Assembly: GCA_902583645.1 (NCBI GenBank)
Contig: CACHWQ010000004.1
Span: 18,085 to 82,084 of the forward strand
DNA: 64,000 nucleotides
DNA from: an uncultured Pelagibacteraceae bacterium
Lineage (GTDB): Bacteria > Pseudomonadota > Alphaproteobacteria > Pelagibacterales > Pelagibacteraceae
Direction of reading: 5' to 3'
Shown: piece after piece, positions 46,770 to 56,052 of the stretch
Layout of the letters: every line of letters starts with the position of its first letter
Position numbering within the stretch: the first letter of the stretch is position 1
Notes under the pieces: model-generated
What the model was told of the DNA's origin: nothing
Seen by the model: only the letters and a program-made list of their open reading frames with translations
Databases searched by the model: none
Program-made: the position numbers and the translations under genes

Positions 46770-46784
46770 ATGACATTTTGTCAT
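46770..46784. promoter_or_regulatory. Short inverted repeat upstream of the oxidase genes
   Basis: ATGACA (46770-46775) and TGTCAT (46779-46784) form a perfect 6-base inverted repeat with a 3-base centre, 37 bases before the subunit II start. It could be an operator for a small dimeric regulator. No regulator is identified and the region is AT-rich, so it is only a candidate. Confidence 0.3.
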
Positions 46785-46820
46785 AGGTATTTATACTATT
46801 AATAATCTATATAAATAGCC

Positions 46821-47693
46821 ATGCACGCAGGTATAATATTTTTTTTAGTCATTTTAGGCTCAATACTTTTTCATATTTTTACTCCATGGTATTGGACAGA
46901 TATAGCATCAAACTGGAAAGGAATGGATGATACAATCACATTAACTTTTTGGGTAGGAGGAGGAGTTTTTGTAGCCGTTTGTCTTTTCATGATCTATTGT
47001 GTTTTTAAATTTTCTTATAAAGAGGGTAGAAAAGTAGAATATAAGCCAGAGGATAAAAAGTTAGAAAAAATTTTGACTGTTGCAACTACTTTAGGAGTTG
47101 CAGCATTATTAGCACCAGGTTTAATTATTTGGAATCAATATGTAAATGTTCCGAAAAACTCAATTGAAATAGATGTCATGGCATGGCAATGGGGTTGGCA
47201 ATATAGATTACCTGGAAATGATGGGAAACTTGGAACTACAAAAGTTGTTAATATAAACGATGACAATCCTTTTGGAATTAATATGGATGATCCTTTTGGC
47301 AGAGATGACGTAATGGTTCAAAGCGATATAATTAATTTAGAAAATAATAGACCAGTAAAAATTTTATTAAGATCAGTTGATGTACTACATAATTGGTATG
47401 TTCCTCAATTTAGAGCAAAGATGGACGCTGTTCCAGGGGTGGTAACATATTATTGGTTCGAGCCTAATAAAGTAGGTGAGTATGAAGTTTTATGTGCTGA
47501 ATATTGTGGAGTTGGTCATTATGCTATGAGAGGCGGGGTAGAAGTACAAGATTCTAATAGTTATCAACAATGGTTAGGAGAACAAGAAACTTTCTCAGAA
47601 CTATTAGCTAAGCAAAATAAGGAAATTGAGACAAAAAAGGTCGCAAAAAATAATTCAAATATTGAAAAAGTTATATATAAAGAGGAAAAATAA
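46821..47693 (+). CDS. ctaC: Cytochrome c oxidase subunit II
   Basis: A 290-residue subunit with two N-terminal helices and a periplasmic cupredoxin domain. The CuA site is complete: His190 in SVDVLHNWYVP and CAEYCGVGHYAM with Cys225, Cys229, His233 and Met236. It receives electrons from cytochrome c. MAWQWGWQYRLPG is the aromatic patch. It heads the run of subunits II-I-III-IV with 2 to 15 base gaps. Confidence 0.97.
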   Translation: MHAGIIFFLVILGSILFHIFTPWYWTDIASNWKGMDDTITLTFWVGGGVFVAVCLFMIYCVFKFSYKEGRKVEYKPEDKKLEKILTVATTLGVAALLAPGLIIWNQYVNVPKNSIEIDVMAWQWGWQYRLPGNDGKLGTTKVVNINDDNPFGINMDDPFGRDDVMVQSDIINLENNRPVKILLRSVDVLHNWYVPQFRAKMDAVPGVVTYYWFEPNKVGEYEVLCAEYCGVGHYAMRGGVEVQDSNSYQQWLGEQETFSELLAKQNKEIETKKVAKNNSNIEKVIYKEEK

Positions 47694-47695
47694 TT

Positions 47696-49531
47696 ATGTC
47701 TGACGAATACGAAAATAAATCTGGTTATCAAGCACAATCATCAGAAGCGCTTACAGGTTCCGCGGGTTCAACCCCGGATATGGACTATGTAAGACCGGCT
47801 GAGTTACCGGAACAAGATTTATATCACGGTCATACTTTTTTAACTAAATGGGTTTTTTGTCAGGACGCTAAAGTAATTGGAGTACAATATTTTTTAACTG
47901 CAGTTTTTACAGGTATTGTTGGTTTAATCTTATCTTGGTTGATGAGACTACAATTAGGGTTTCCTGGACTTGCAGGATTTATAACAGCTGAACATTATTA
48001 TCAGTTTGTAACAATGCATGGAATGATAATGGTAGTTTATTTTTTAACCGCCTTATTTTTAGGAGGTTTTGGAAATTATTTAATACCATTAATGGTCGGT
48101 GCGAGAGACATGGTTTTTCCATATGTTAACATGTTAAGTTTTTGGATGTTCTTTGTTGCCGTAGCAATTTTAATGGCAAGTTTCTTTGTACCAGGCGGTC
48201 CGACTGGAGCAGGATGGACACTTTATCCTCCACAAACAATTTTAGAAGGAACCCCTGGATCAGGGATGGGTATTTTGTTGATGTTAGTCTCTTTAGCGTT
48301 ATTTGTAATTGGTTTTACTATGGGTGGACTGAATTACATGATTACGGTTTTACAAGCTAGAACAAGAGGCATGACCTTGATGAGAATGCCACTCACAGTT
48401 TGGGGAATTTTTACTGCAACAGTCTTAGCAATGTTAGCATTTCCAGCTTTGCTAGTAAGTGCAATTATGATGACTTTAGATAAAGTTATAGGAACTAGCT
48501 TTTTTATGCCAACAATTTTAAAAGCTGGTGAAGTTTTAGAATATGGCGGAGGAAGTCCAATTTTGTTTCAACATTTATTTTGGTTTTTTGGTCACCCTGA
48601 AGTTTATATTGTGGCATTGCCTGCTTTTGGTATCGTATCAGATCTAATTTCGGTTCATGCGAGAAAAAATATCTTTGGGTACAGAATGATGGTTTGGGCT
48701 ATCGTAGGTATTGGAGCATTAAGCTTTTTTGTATGGGCACACCATATGTATGTAAGTGGAATGAATCCATGGTTTGGTTTCTTTTTTGCTACCACAACAC
48801 TGATAATAGCAGTACCGACCGCTATGAAAGTTTATAACTGGATTTTGACACTGTGGAGAGGAAACATAAGAATCAATACCGTAATGCTTTGGTGTTTAGG
48901 ATTTATAGTAACATTTGTTAATGGAGGTATTACTGGTATATTTTTAGGAAATGTTTCCGTCGATGTTCCATTATCAGATACTTATTTCGTTGTAGCTCAC
49001 TTTCATATGGTAATGGGTATAGCACCAGTTATGGTTATCATGGGAGCGATATACCATTGGTTCCCATTAATAACTGGAAGATTATTAAATGAGACTTTAG
49101 GTAAATGGCATTTTTGGGCAACATTCTTGGGTGCTTACTCAATTTACTTCCCAATGCACTATCTAGGATTTATCGGGGTTCCAAGAAGATATTATGAAAT
49201 GTATGATAGTCCGTATATGACCTCAGCTGTAGGAATGAATGAATTTATAAGTTTAGCTGCTTTCTTAGTGGGTGCAGCACAATTTATTTTGATCTTTAAT
49301 ATAATTAAAACTCTTAAGACTGGAAAACCAGCTCCAAAAAATCCATGGAAAGCAAATTCTTTAGAGTGGCATACCTCAACACAGCCACCTGAACATGGAA
49401 ATTTTGGTGAAAGATTGCCAGTGGTTCATAGATGGCCATATGATTTCAGTGTACCTGGGTCTAAAGATGATTTTATACCTCAAACCACTCCTCCAAGTGA
49501 AGTGGTTCATACTAAAGTGGAGAAAACGTAA
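47696..49531 (+). CDS. ctaD: Cytochrome c oxidase subunit I (type A1)
   Basis: A 611-residue catalytic subunit with 12 helices and a long hydrophilic N-terminus (about 1-50). Heme ligands lie in TMHGMIMVVYF and HFHMVMGIAPV, and CuB ligands in FWFFGHPEVYIV and WAHHMYVSGM. The Glu in GHPEV marks the A1 family, and the D-channel Asp and Asn appear in GARDMVFPYVN. The K-channel Lys is in TAMKVYNW. It reduces O2 to water and pumps protons. Confidence 0.97.
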   Translation: MSDEYENKSGYQAQSSEALTGSAGSTPDMDYVRPAELPEQDLYHGHTFLTKWVFCQDAKVIGVQYFLTAVFTGIVGLILSWLMRLQLGFPGLAGFITAEHYYQFVTMHGMIMVVYFLTALFLGGFGNYLIPLMVGARDMVFPYVNMLSFWMFFVAVAILMASFFVPGGPTGAGWTLYPPQTILEGTPGSGMGILLMLVSLALFVIGFTMGGLNYMITVLQARTRGMTLMRMPLTVWGIFTATVLAMLAFPALLVSAIMMTLDKVIGTSFFMPTILKAGEVLEYGGGSPILFQHLFWFFGHPEVYIVALPAFGIVSDLISVHARKNIFGYRMMVWAIVGIGALSFFVWAHHMYVSGMNPWFGFFFATTTLIIAVPTAMKVYNWILTLWRGNIRINTVMLWCLGFIVTFVNGGITGIFLGNVSVDVPLSDTYFVVAHFHMVMGIAPVMVIMGAIYHWFPLITGRLLNETLGKWHFWATFLGAYSIYFPMHYLGFIGVPRRYYEMYDSPYMTSAVGMNEFISLAAFLVGAAQFILIFNIIKTLKTGKPAPKNPWKANSLEWHTSTQPPEHGNFGERLPVVHRWPYDFSVPGSKDDFIPQTTPPSEVVHTKVEKT

Positions 49532-49546
49532 TCAAAGATTTATAAA

Positions 49547-50260
49547 ATGTCAGATCCTAAAATAGATGGCTTTGAATTAAAACCAGGTTTTAGAGGTATG
49601 GCTTCTGATACTGGATCAGACCAGACGATGTTCAAAGGTGTTCATTGGGGGAAAGCAATGATGTGGATATTTCTTTTGAGCGACACATTTGTATTCAGTT
49701 GTTTTTTAATTTCATATATGAAAGGAAGAGGTTCAACTCCAGCCGAATGGCCAAATCCAAGTGAAGTATTTGCATTAGATGCTTTTGGCGTACCAGTACC
49801 TTTATTGCTGATTGCTTTAATGACCTTTGTTTTAATTACTAGCAGTGGAACAATGGCTCTTGCAGTAAAATATGGTTATGAAAAAAATAGAAAAATGTGT
49901 GGTTGGCTTGTTCTTGCAACTGCGGTTGGTGGACTAACATTCGTAGGTATGCAAGCTTATGAATGGTCAAAACTTATTCATGAAGGTGTTAGACCTTGGG
50001 AAAACCCATTTGGTGCTGCACAATTTGGCTCATTCTTTTTTATGATAACAGGATTTCATGGGTTTCATGTCTCAATCGGAGTAATATTTCTGTTTATTTA
50101 TGCTTATAAGGTTTTTGCGGGTCATTATGAGAACGGTGGTAAAAGAGGCTGGTTTACAACAATGAAAGGCGATTATGTAGAGATAGAAATTCTTGGACTT
50201 TATTGGCATTTTGTCGATTTAGTATGGGTTTTTATTTTTGCATTTTTCTATTTATGGTAA
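49547..50260 (+). CDS. ctaE: Cytochrome c oxidase subunit III (second copy)
   Basis: A 237-residue membrane subunit with about five to seven helices. Conserved parts are HWGKAMMWIFLLSDTFVFSC, MITGFHGFHVSIGVIFLF and IEILGLYWHFVDLVWVFIFA, the last being the subunit III signature. It follows subunit I by 15 bases and precedes subunit IV. A subunit III-like gene also lies at 45861, and this copy is closer to the classical pattern. Confidence 0.94.
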   Translation: MSDPKIDGFELKPGFRGMASDTGSDQTMFKGVHWGKAMMWIFLLSDTFVFSCFLISYMKGRGSTPAEWPNPSEVFALDAFGVPVPLLLIALMTFVLITSSGTMALAVKYGYEKNRKMCGWLVLATAVGGLTFVGMQAYEWSKLIHEGVRPWENPFGAAQFGSFFFMITGFHGFHVSIGVIFLFIYAYKVFAGHYENGGKRGWFTTMKGDYVEIEILGLYWHFVDLVWVFIFAFFYLW

Positions 50261-50271
50261 GATAACTTAAT

Positions 50272-50631
50272 ATGGAAAATACAGATCAAATAAACGAAAA
50301 AGATAAAAAAACTGAAGCTTCTACTCATAAGATTGGAATTTATTTGTGGATTTGGGGCTTGCTTTTCGTTTTAAGTTTTTTCTCTTACATGGTTGACTGG
50401 TATCAATTTCAAGGAATGTTGAGATGGTCTTTGATTTTATTTTTCATGTTTGCAAAAGCTGGGCTAATAATGGCTTTCTTTATGCATTTATTTTGGGAAA
50501 GATACGCATTGGTTAATGTTTTGTTATGGCCAATGACAGCTATAGCATGCTTTATATTTTTAATGGCTGCTGAATTCCAATACACTTTGTTTACAAGGAT
50601 GTTTTATTTCTTCGTAGGAGGTGCAGCATAA
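50272..50631 (+). CDS. Cytochrome c oxidase subunit IV family protein
   Basis: A 119-residue protein with three hydrophobic helices in the prokaryotic COX4 fold. HKIGIYLWIWGLLFVLSFFS, then AKAGLIMAFFMHLFWERYAL and the closing FLMAAEFQYTLF are family-like. It stabilises the oxidase complex. The order subunit III then IV is as in many bacterial operons. Confidence 0.85.
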   Translation: MENTDQINEKDKKTEASTHKIGIYLWIWGLLFVLSFFSYMVDWYQFQGMLRWSLILFFMFAKAGLIMAFFMHLFWERYALVNVLLWPMTAIACFIFLMAAEFQYTLFTRMFYFFVGGAA

Positions 50632-50634
50632 TTT

Positions 50635-50898
50635 ATGACAGGATATACAGTTTTAGCCGGTTTTTTAATATTTTTTGTTTTTTTCATATATATAACTTGG
50701 TTTGGATATTCTGTTAAAACAGAGAATGAAAAAGAAGAGGGATCAGATATTAAGCTTAATCCATATGATCAGCTACCATTACATAGAAAAATCATAGATA
50801 AAAAAAATAATAAAGTAGGTATGTTTGATTTAGGAAATCATATACTTATTATTGGTCTTATATTAATAGTAATTTTTGTTTCACTTAATGTCGATTAA
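50635..50898 (+). CDS. Small membrane protein in the oxidase operon
   Basis: An 87-residue protein with two hydrophobic segments (about 3-25 and 68-85) and a charged middle containing PYDQLPLHRKIIDKK. It fits tightly between subunit IV (3-base gap) and ctaB (2-base gap), so it is very likely expressed with the oxidase. No family recognised. It could be an oxidase accessory subunit or assembly factor, by position only. Confidence 0.75.
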   Translation: MTGYTVLAGFLIFFVFFIYITWFGYSVKTENEKEEGSDIKLNPYDQLPLHRKIIDKKNNKVGMFDLGNHILIIGLILIVIFVSLNVD

Positions 50899-50900
50899 AA

Positions 50901-51812
50901 GTGAATACAAATATTTTAAAAAAAAAATCTGTCTCCTTTAATTATTCATCATATTTAAAATCTTTAATTTTGTTAATGAAACCAAGGGTAATGTCTTTGG
51001 TGATATTTACATGTGCAGTTGGATTATTGGTATCTCCGATATCAATGAAATTGTTTGATGCCATGATAAGTATATTCTTTGTTGCTGTAGGTGCTGGAGC
51101 TGCCGGTACTTTGAATATGTGGTATGAAGCAGACCTTGATAAACTAATGACCAGAACATGCCTTAGACCTATACCAACAGGTAAAGTTGAGAAAAAAGAT
51201 GCATTGTTATTTGGAGTCTTGCTATCAATTATTTCAGTAGCTGGCCTTTATTATTTTTCTAATTTAATTTCTGCGTTTTTATTACTTATAACAATTGCAT
51301 TTTATGTTTTTGTTTACACAATTTGGTTAAAAAGAAAAACACCTCAAAATATTGTAATTGGAGGAGCTTCAGGCGCCTTACCGCCAGTGATTGGTTGGAC
51401 GATTGCAACCAATTCTCTGACTATTGAGCCAATAACATTATTTTTAATAATATTTTATTGGACACCCTCTCATTTTTGGGCGCTTAGTCTTTATAAAGCT
51501 AAAGATTATCAAAAAGCTAAAATTCCTATGCTTCCAAACACAAATGGTGTTGAAGAAACAAAAAGAAAAATTTTTATATATTCACTTTTTATGCTTCCAG
51601 TAATAATTTTACCTTATTACATAGGTTTTAGTGGAAAATTATTCTTATTAAGTTCATTATCTCTAACAATTTATTATAATTACATTTGTTACGACCTTTT
51701 AAATTTTAAAAAGAATAAATTTGAGGTAAAAAAGGCTAAAAAAGTTTTTTCTTACTCAATATTTTATTTATTTTTAATATTCGTTTTATTTTTAGTAGAT
51801 AAATTAATTTAA
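50901..51812 (+). CDS. ctaB: Protoheme IX farnesyltransferase
   Basis: A 303-residue membrane prenyltransferase that makes heme O, the precursor of heme A for the oxidase. The Asp-rich site NMWYEADLDKLMTRTCLRPI is intact, with PPVIGWTIATNSL and WTPSHFWALSLYKAKDY. The start is GTG at 50901. It ends the oxidase set. No ctaA or ctaG is seen here. Confidence 0.96.
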   Translation: MNTNILKKKSVSFNYSSYLKSLILLMKPRVMSLVIFTCAVGLLVSPISMKLFDAMISIFFVAVGAGAAGTLNMWYEADLDKLMTRTCLRPIPTGKVEKKDALLFGVLLSIISVAGLYYFSNLISAFLLLITIAFYVFVYTIWLKRKTPQNIVIGGASGALPPVIGWTIATNSLTIEPITLFLIIFYWTPSHFWALSLYKAKDYQKAKIPMLPNTNGVEETKRKIFIYSLFMLPVIILPYYIGFSGKLFLLSSLSLTIYYNYICYDLLNFKKNKFEVKKAKKVFSYSIFYLFLIFVLFLVDKLI

Positions 51813-51868
51813 TCATAAAACTAGATTTAAAATTATAGGAAAATCAGATTTATCTGGTATAAAAAATC

Positions 51869-53254
51869 ATGGAATATTTAAGTACTAGAAACGATAAAAT
51901 TAGCGTTAAATTTGAACATATTTTTATTAAAGGCCTTTCCGAGGATGGTGGTTTGTTTTTACCTAAAAAAATAGAAAAATTTTCGGAGAAAGAATTTTCA
52001 AATTTAAAAGCGTTGTCATATGTCGACTTGGCAACAGAGTTAATGTACAAATTTATAGGAGATTTTTGTTCAAAGGAAAAGCTTCACGAAATTGTTAAAA
52101 AATCTTATTCATCATTTAGTGAAAAGGAAGTGGTAAAAATTAGAAAAGTTGAAGATTTGCAGATATTAGAACTTTTTCATGGTCCCACGCTAGCTTTTAA
52201 AGATGTAGCAATGCAACTTATTGGTAATTTTTACGAATATTACTTAAGCAAAAATAGTGAAAAAATAAATATTGTTGTAGCAACTTCGGGCGACACAGGG
52301 GCAGCCGCGATTGATGCTGTTAAAGGAAAAAAAAATATTAATATTTTTGTTTTACATCCTAATAACCGAATATCACCAGTTCAAAGAATGTTAATGACTA
52401 CAAATCCATCAAAAAATGTTTTTAACATTGCAGTTGAGGGTAACTTTGATGATTGTCAAAAAATAGTTAAACAAATGTTTTCTGATCATGAGTTTTCCAA
52501 ATCTATTAATATGTCTGGTGTTAATTCAATTAATTGGGCTAGAATAATTGCGCAATCAGTCTATTATTTTTTTTGTTATTTTAAATTAGATAAAAAAGAA
52601 AAGATTTCATTTTCTGTTCCTACTGGAAATTTCGGAGATGTTTATGCTGGATATTTAGCAAAAAAAATGGGTCTCCCAATTGATAAATTATTGGTAGCAA
52701 CAAATGAAAACGATATTCTTCACAGGGCAATATCAAAAGGTGATTATAAAACAAATAAAGTTCAAGAGACAATTTCTCCAAGTATGGATATTCAGGTCGC
52801 AAGTAATTTTGAGAGATTGTTATTTGATATCTATAATAATGACTCAAAAAAAGTTATAGAAATTATGAAAGATATTAAAAATAATAAATTTAATTTAGAC
52901 CAATCTTCATTAAAAAGAATACAAAAAGATTTTATTTCTGGAAGTCTTAATGAAAAAGAAATCCTAGAAACAATTAAGTATATATATAAAAATAATAGAA
53001 TTGTAATTGATCCTCATACAGCTATAGGAGTTGGAGCAGTTAAAAAACATAATGCGAAAAATTATGTTGTTTTAGCTACTGCACATCCATGTAAATTCCC
53101 CAATGCTATTTTAAAGGCCATTGATAAAAAAGAAGAATTGCCAAATCATCTCAAAGGAATATTAAATCAAAAAGAAGAATATGAGGTGTTTCAAAATAAC
53201 ATTGAGAATTTGAAATCTTATATAAAAAAAATTGTAAATGAAATTAAAGATTAA
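51869..53254 (+). CDS. thrC: Threonine synthase
   Basis: A 461-residue PLP enzyme turning O-phosphohomoserine into threonine. The PLP lysine is in FHGPTLAFKDVAMQLIGNF, with ATSGDTGAAAIDAVKG and VPTGNFGDVYAGYLAKKMG (phosphate-binding loop). The N-terminus MEYLSTRNDK is typical of the long form. It overlaps the peroxiredoxin gene by 17 bases. Homoserine kinase lies 0.9 kb away on the other strand. Confidence 0.96.
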   Translation: MEYLSTRNDKISVKFEHIFIKGLSEDGGLFLPKKIEKFSEKEFSNLKALSYVDLATELMYKFIGDFCSKEKLHEIVKKSYSSFSEKEVVKIRKVEDLQILELFHGPTLAFKDVAMQLIGNFYEYYLSKNSEKINIVVATSGDTGAAAIDAVKGKKNINIFVLHPNNRISPVQRMLMTTNPSKNVFNIAVEGNFDDCQKIVKQMFSDHEFSKSINMSGVNSINWARIIAQSVYYFFCYFKLDKKEKISFSVPTGNFGDVYAGYLAKKMGLPIDKLLVATNENDILHRAISKGDYKTNKVQETISPSMDIQVASNFERLLFDIYNNDSKKVIEIMKDIKNNKFNLDQSSLKRIQKDFISGSLNEKEILETIKYIYKNNRIVIDPHTAIGVGAVKKHNAKNYVVLATAHPCKFPNAILKAIDKKEELPNHLKGILNQKEEYEVFQNNIENLKSYIKKIVNEIKD

Positions 53255-53723
53255 TGACAATATTCCTGATGCTGAAGTTTTTCAACTTATTAACAATGAA
53301 CCAGAAATAATTAAAATTAAAAAAATTTTTAAAGATAAAAAAACTATATTGCTTGGAATGCCTGGTGCTTTCACATCGGTTTGTTCTTCAAAACATCTTC
53401 CAGGATATTTAAGTAATCTAGATAGATTTAAATCTAAAGGAATTGATTTAATAGCCTGTATTGCTGTAAATGATCCTTTTGTTATGAGTGCTTGGGGCAA
53501 ACAAAATAATGTTGATGGAAATATTTTAATGTTAGGAGATCCTTTTATAACTTTTACAAAATCAATAGGTGCTGAGGTCGATAAATCTGGGAGAGGTCTT
53601 GGAATTAGATCTAATAGATATACTATGTTAATTGAGGATAATAAAATTTTACAACTGCAAGAAGAAAAAGAAACTGGAATGTGTCAAATTTCAGCAGCGG
53701 AAAATTTTCTAAATTTAATTTAG
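53238..53723 (+). CDS. Peroxiredoxin (Prx5/AhpE-like redoxin)
   Basis: A 161-residue peroxidase of the Prx5 group. The peroxidatic Cys49 is in GMPGAFTSVCSSKHLPGYL, followed by the Arg-containing catalytic region and ILMLGDPFITFTKSIGAEVD. It reduces H2O2 and organic peroxides, using a glutathione or thioredoxin donor. It overlaps thrC by 17 bases and the opposing rnhA by 9. Confidence 0.93.
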   Translation: MKLKINDNIPDAEVFQLINNEPEIIKIKKIFKDKKTILLGMPGAFTSVCSSKHLPGYLSNLDRFKSKGIDLIACIAVNDPFVMSAWGKQNNVDGNILMLGDPFITFTKSIGAEVDKSGRGLGIRSNRYTMLIEDNKILQLQEEKETGMCQISAAENFLNLI

Positions 53724-54140
53724 ACTCGCTGCTTTTTTAGCCATTAAATCAACTTCGTTATTTAATTGATCAGTTGAGTGACCTTTAACCCAAGACCATT
53801 TAATATTAAAATTTTCCACCAGACTATCTAATTCCTTCCATAATTCTATATTTTTTACTTCTTTCTTATTAGAAGTTTTCCAACCATTTTTTTTCCAATT
53901 ATTAATCCATTCTGTTATTCCTAATTTTACATATTTTGAGTCTGTGATTATTTCTATTTCTGAATTAATTTGGAGAGTTTTTAAAGCTTCAATTGGTGCT
54001 AATAACTCCATCCTATTATTAGTTGTATTTTTCTGATTTCCAGAAATGATCTTCTTTTGTTTATCAATAATTATTATAGCGGCCCAACCTCCGTCACCTG
54101 GATTTTCTAAACATGATCCGTCTGTATAAATTTTAATCAT
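53715..54140 (-). CDS. rnhA: Ribonuclease HI
   Basis: A 141-residue nuclease that cuts the RNA of RNA-DNA hybrids. The four catalytic acids are Asp7 (IYTDGSCLENPGDGGWA), Glu45 (NNRMELLAP), Asp67 (ITDSKYVKLGI) and Asp131 (NNEVDLMAKKA). The length is standard. It overlaps thrB by 4 bases and follows it, ending the long minus-strand run from smc. Confidence 0.97.
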   Translation of the reverse strand: MIKIYTDGSCLENPGDGGWAAIIIIDKQKKIISGNQKNTTNNRMELLAPIEALKTLQINSEIEIITDSKYVKLGITEWINNWKKNGWKTSNKKEVKNIELWKELDSLVENFNIKWSWVKGHSTDQLNNEVDLMAKKAASLN

Positions 54141-55105
54141 TTAATATAATTTTTAAATTTACTTAACTTATTATGAAAAATAAGTTTTTTTAAATACTCT
54201 TTAGGGTCTTTTACTTTTATCAAGGCTGTTTTTGGTGTATTCAGAAAATCATAGGATCTTGTTAATAAATATCTAAGCGCTGACCCTTTACAAAGAATAT
54301 TAAATCTATTCTTTTCAGAAGAATTTAATTTTCTTATTTTTTGATATCCTTTCAAAAGATTGGATGATTTATTAAGGTCAAGAATATATTCACTTTTTTT
54401 CTTTCTAAAACAAATGGCATTAATACAAGTTGCAAGCTCATATGCATAAAAGTCAGTTGAGGAAAAGTAAAAATCGATAAAACCATAAAATTTTTTTCTA
54501 AAAAAGAAAATATTATCTATAAAAAGATCAGAGTGTATGACGCCTCTTGGCAAGTTTTTTGGCCAATTTTTTTTAATATCAGAAATATTTTCCTCTATTA
54601 TGTTTTTGAAGTTTTTTGATAATTTGTTTATTCTTTTATCAATCTTTTTATTTATTTTAGACCATGATTCTACATCTAATGAATTTTTTCTGTACAGGTT
54701 TAATTTGTTTGTAGCTTTATGTAGGATTGCTATATTCTTTCCCAAAATATAACAATCTTTTGGTGTTAAGTTTTTTTTATCATTGCCTTGTAAAAAACTT
54801 ACAAGACAGGCTTTTTTATTCTTAATATTAAAAAGATAACTATTATTTTTTGTTTTCATGGGTCTTGGACAATTAATATTTAAGTTAGAAAGCCCCGACA
54901 TAAGCTTCATAAAAAATGGGAGATCTCTAGTTTTAACTCGTTTTTCAAAAATTGTTAAAACAAATTTTGTACTATTAAATTTGATTATATAGTTAGTATT
55001 TTCTATTCCTTTTTTAATACCTTTTACATTATTTATTGAGCCAAGATTAAAAATATTTTCTATTTTTTTTACATCTTTAGAATTTATTTTTGTAAAAACT
55101 GCCAT
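54137..55105 (-). CDS. thrB: Homoserine kinase (type II, APH-like)
   Basis: A 322-residue kinase of the aminoglycoside-phosphotransferase fold, the ThrB form typical of alphaproteobacteria. It has NVKGIKKGIENTNYIIKF, catalytic GVIHSDLFIDNIFF and metal-binding FIDFYFSSTDFYAYELATC. It makes O-phosphohomoserine for the thrC product above. It shares one base with ispH and is co-directional with it, so the threonine genes lie on opposite strands within 3 kb. Confidence 0.93.
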   Translation of the reverse strand: MAVFTKINSKDVKKIENIFNLGSINNVKGIKKGIENTNYIIKFNSTKFVLTIFEKRVKTRDLPFFMKLMSGLSNLNINCPRPMKTKNNSYLFNIKNKKACLVSFLQGNDKKNLTPKDCYILGKNIAILHKATNKLNLYRKNSLDVESWSKINKKIDKRINKLSKNFKNIIEENISDIKKNWPKNLPRGVIHSDLFIDNIFFFRKKFYGFIDFYFSSTDFYAYELATCINAICFRKKKSEYILDLNKSSNLLKGYQKIRKLNSSEKNRFNILCKGSALRYLLTRSYDFLNTPKTALIKVKDPKEYLKKLIFHNKLSKFKNYIK

Positions 55106-56052
55106 TAATTTAATTTTCCAGGAATTTTGAAAGTTACATCTTCCTTAACAATTTCAACTTCTTCAACAGAAGTATTATATTTTTTTTTTATCTCATTTAA
55201 AAATTGTTTTACTAGTATCTCTGGAGCAGATGCCCCTGATGAAATACCTATACTTTTGCACTTATCAATCTTATCAAATGGCACTTCGCTCTCTGAATGT
55301 AGAAGGATGGAATTTTCACAACCTGAATTTTTAGCAACTTCTACTAGTCTTAAAGAATTCGATGAATTCCTACTTCCAATGACAAAAAATATGTCACATT
55401 TATTTGCAATTTTTTTAACTGCAGCTTGTCTATTTGTAGTCGCATAACAGATATCCTCTTTTTTTGGTTCTTTTATCTCTGGAAATTTTTTCTTCAATCC
55501 ATCAACAATATCTTTTGTATCTTCAACAGATAAGGTTGTCTGAGTAATAAACGCTAATTTTTTATCATTCTTTTTAGTATACTTATTCACATCATCTAAA
55601 CTTTGAATAAGATCTATACCATCAGATGGAATTTGACCCATTGTACCTACTACTTCAGGATGATTTTTATGGCCGATCAAAAGAACATGTGATCCATTTT
55701 TAAATAAATTTTCAGCTTCTCTATGTACTTTAGTAACTAGCGGACATGTTGCATCTATATATTCCATATTTAATTTTTTTGCTTCATTAGGTATTTTTTT
55801 TGGAACTCCGTGCGCAGAAAATATTACTGGTCTAGATTTGTCTTCGATCTCATTCAATTCCTCAACAAATATAGCTCCAATTTTTTTTAAGCTCTCAACA
55901 ACGTGTTTGTTATGAACTATTTCATGCCTGACATATACCGGAGCACCATATTTTGAAATGCTTTTTTTTACAATTTCAATTGCTCTATCAACACCTGCGC
56001 AGAAACCTCTTGGCGATGCCAAGTATATTTTTAAATCTTTACTCTTCATCAC
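55105..56052 (-). CDS. ispH: 4-Hydroxy-3-methylbut-2-enyl diphosphate reductase
   Basis: A 315-residue iron-sulfur enzyme and the last step of the MEP pathway, producing IPP and DMAPP. Cluster cysteines lie in SPRGFCAGVDRAIEI (Cys18), DATCPLVTKVHREAE and DICYATTNRQAAV. FSAHGVP and FVIGSRNSSNSLRLVEVA are also conserved. It lies downstream of the carotenoid genes on the same strand, a link between precursor supply and use. Either of two adjacent Met codons may be the start. Confidence 0.97.
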   Translation of the reverse strand: MMKSKDLKIYLASPRGFCAGVDRAIEIVKKSISKYGAPVYVRHEIVHNKHVVESLKKIGAIFVEELNEIEDKSRPVIFSAHGVPKKIPNEAKKLNMEYIDATCPLVTKVHREAENLFKNGSHVLLIGHKNHPEVVGTMGQIPSDGIDLIQSLDDVNKYTKKNDKKLAFITQTTLSVEDTKDIVDGLKKKFPEIKEPKKEDICYATTNRQAAVKKIANKCDIFFVIGSRNSSNSLRLVEVAKNSGCENSILLHSESEVPFDKIDKCKSIGISSGASAPEILVKQFLNEIKKKYNTSVEEVEIVKEDVTFKIPGKLN

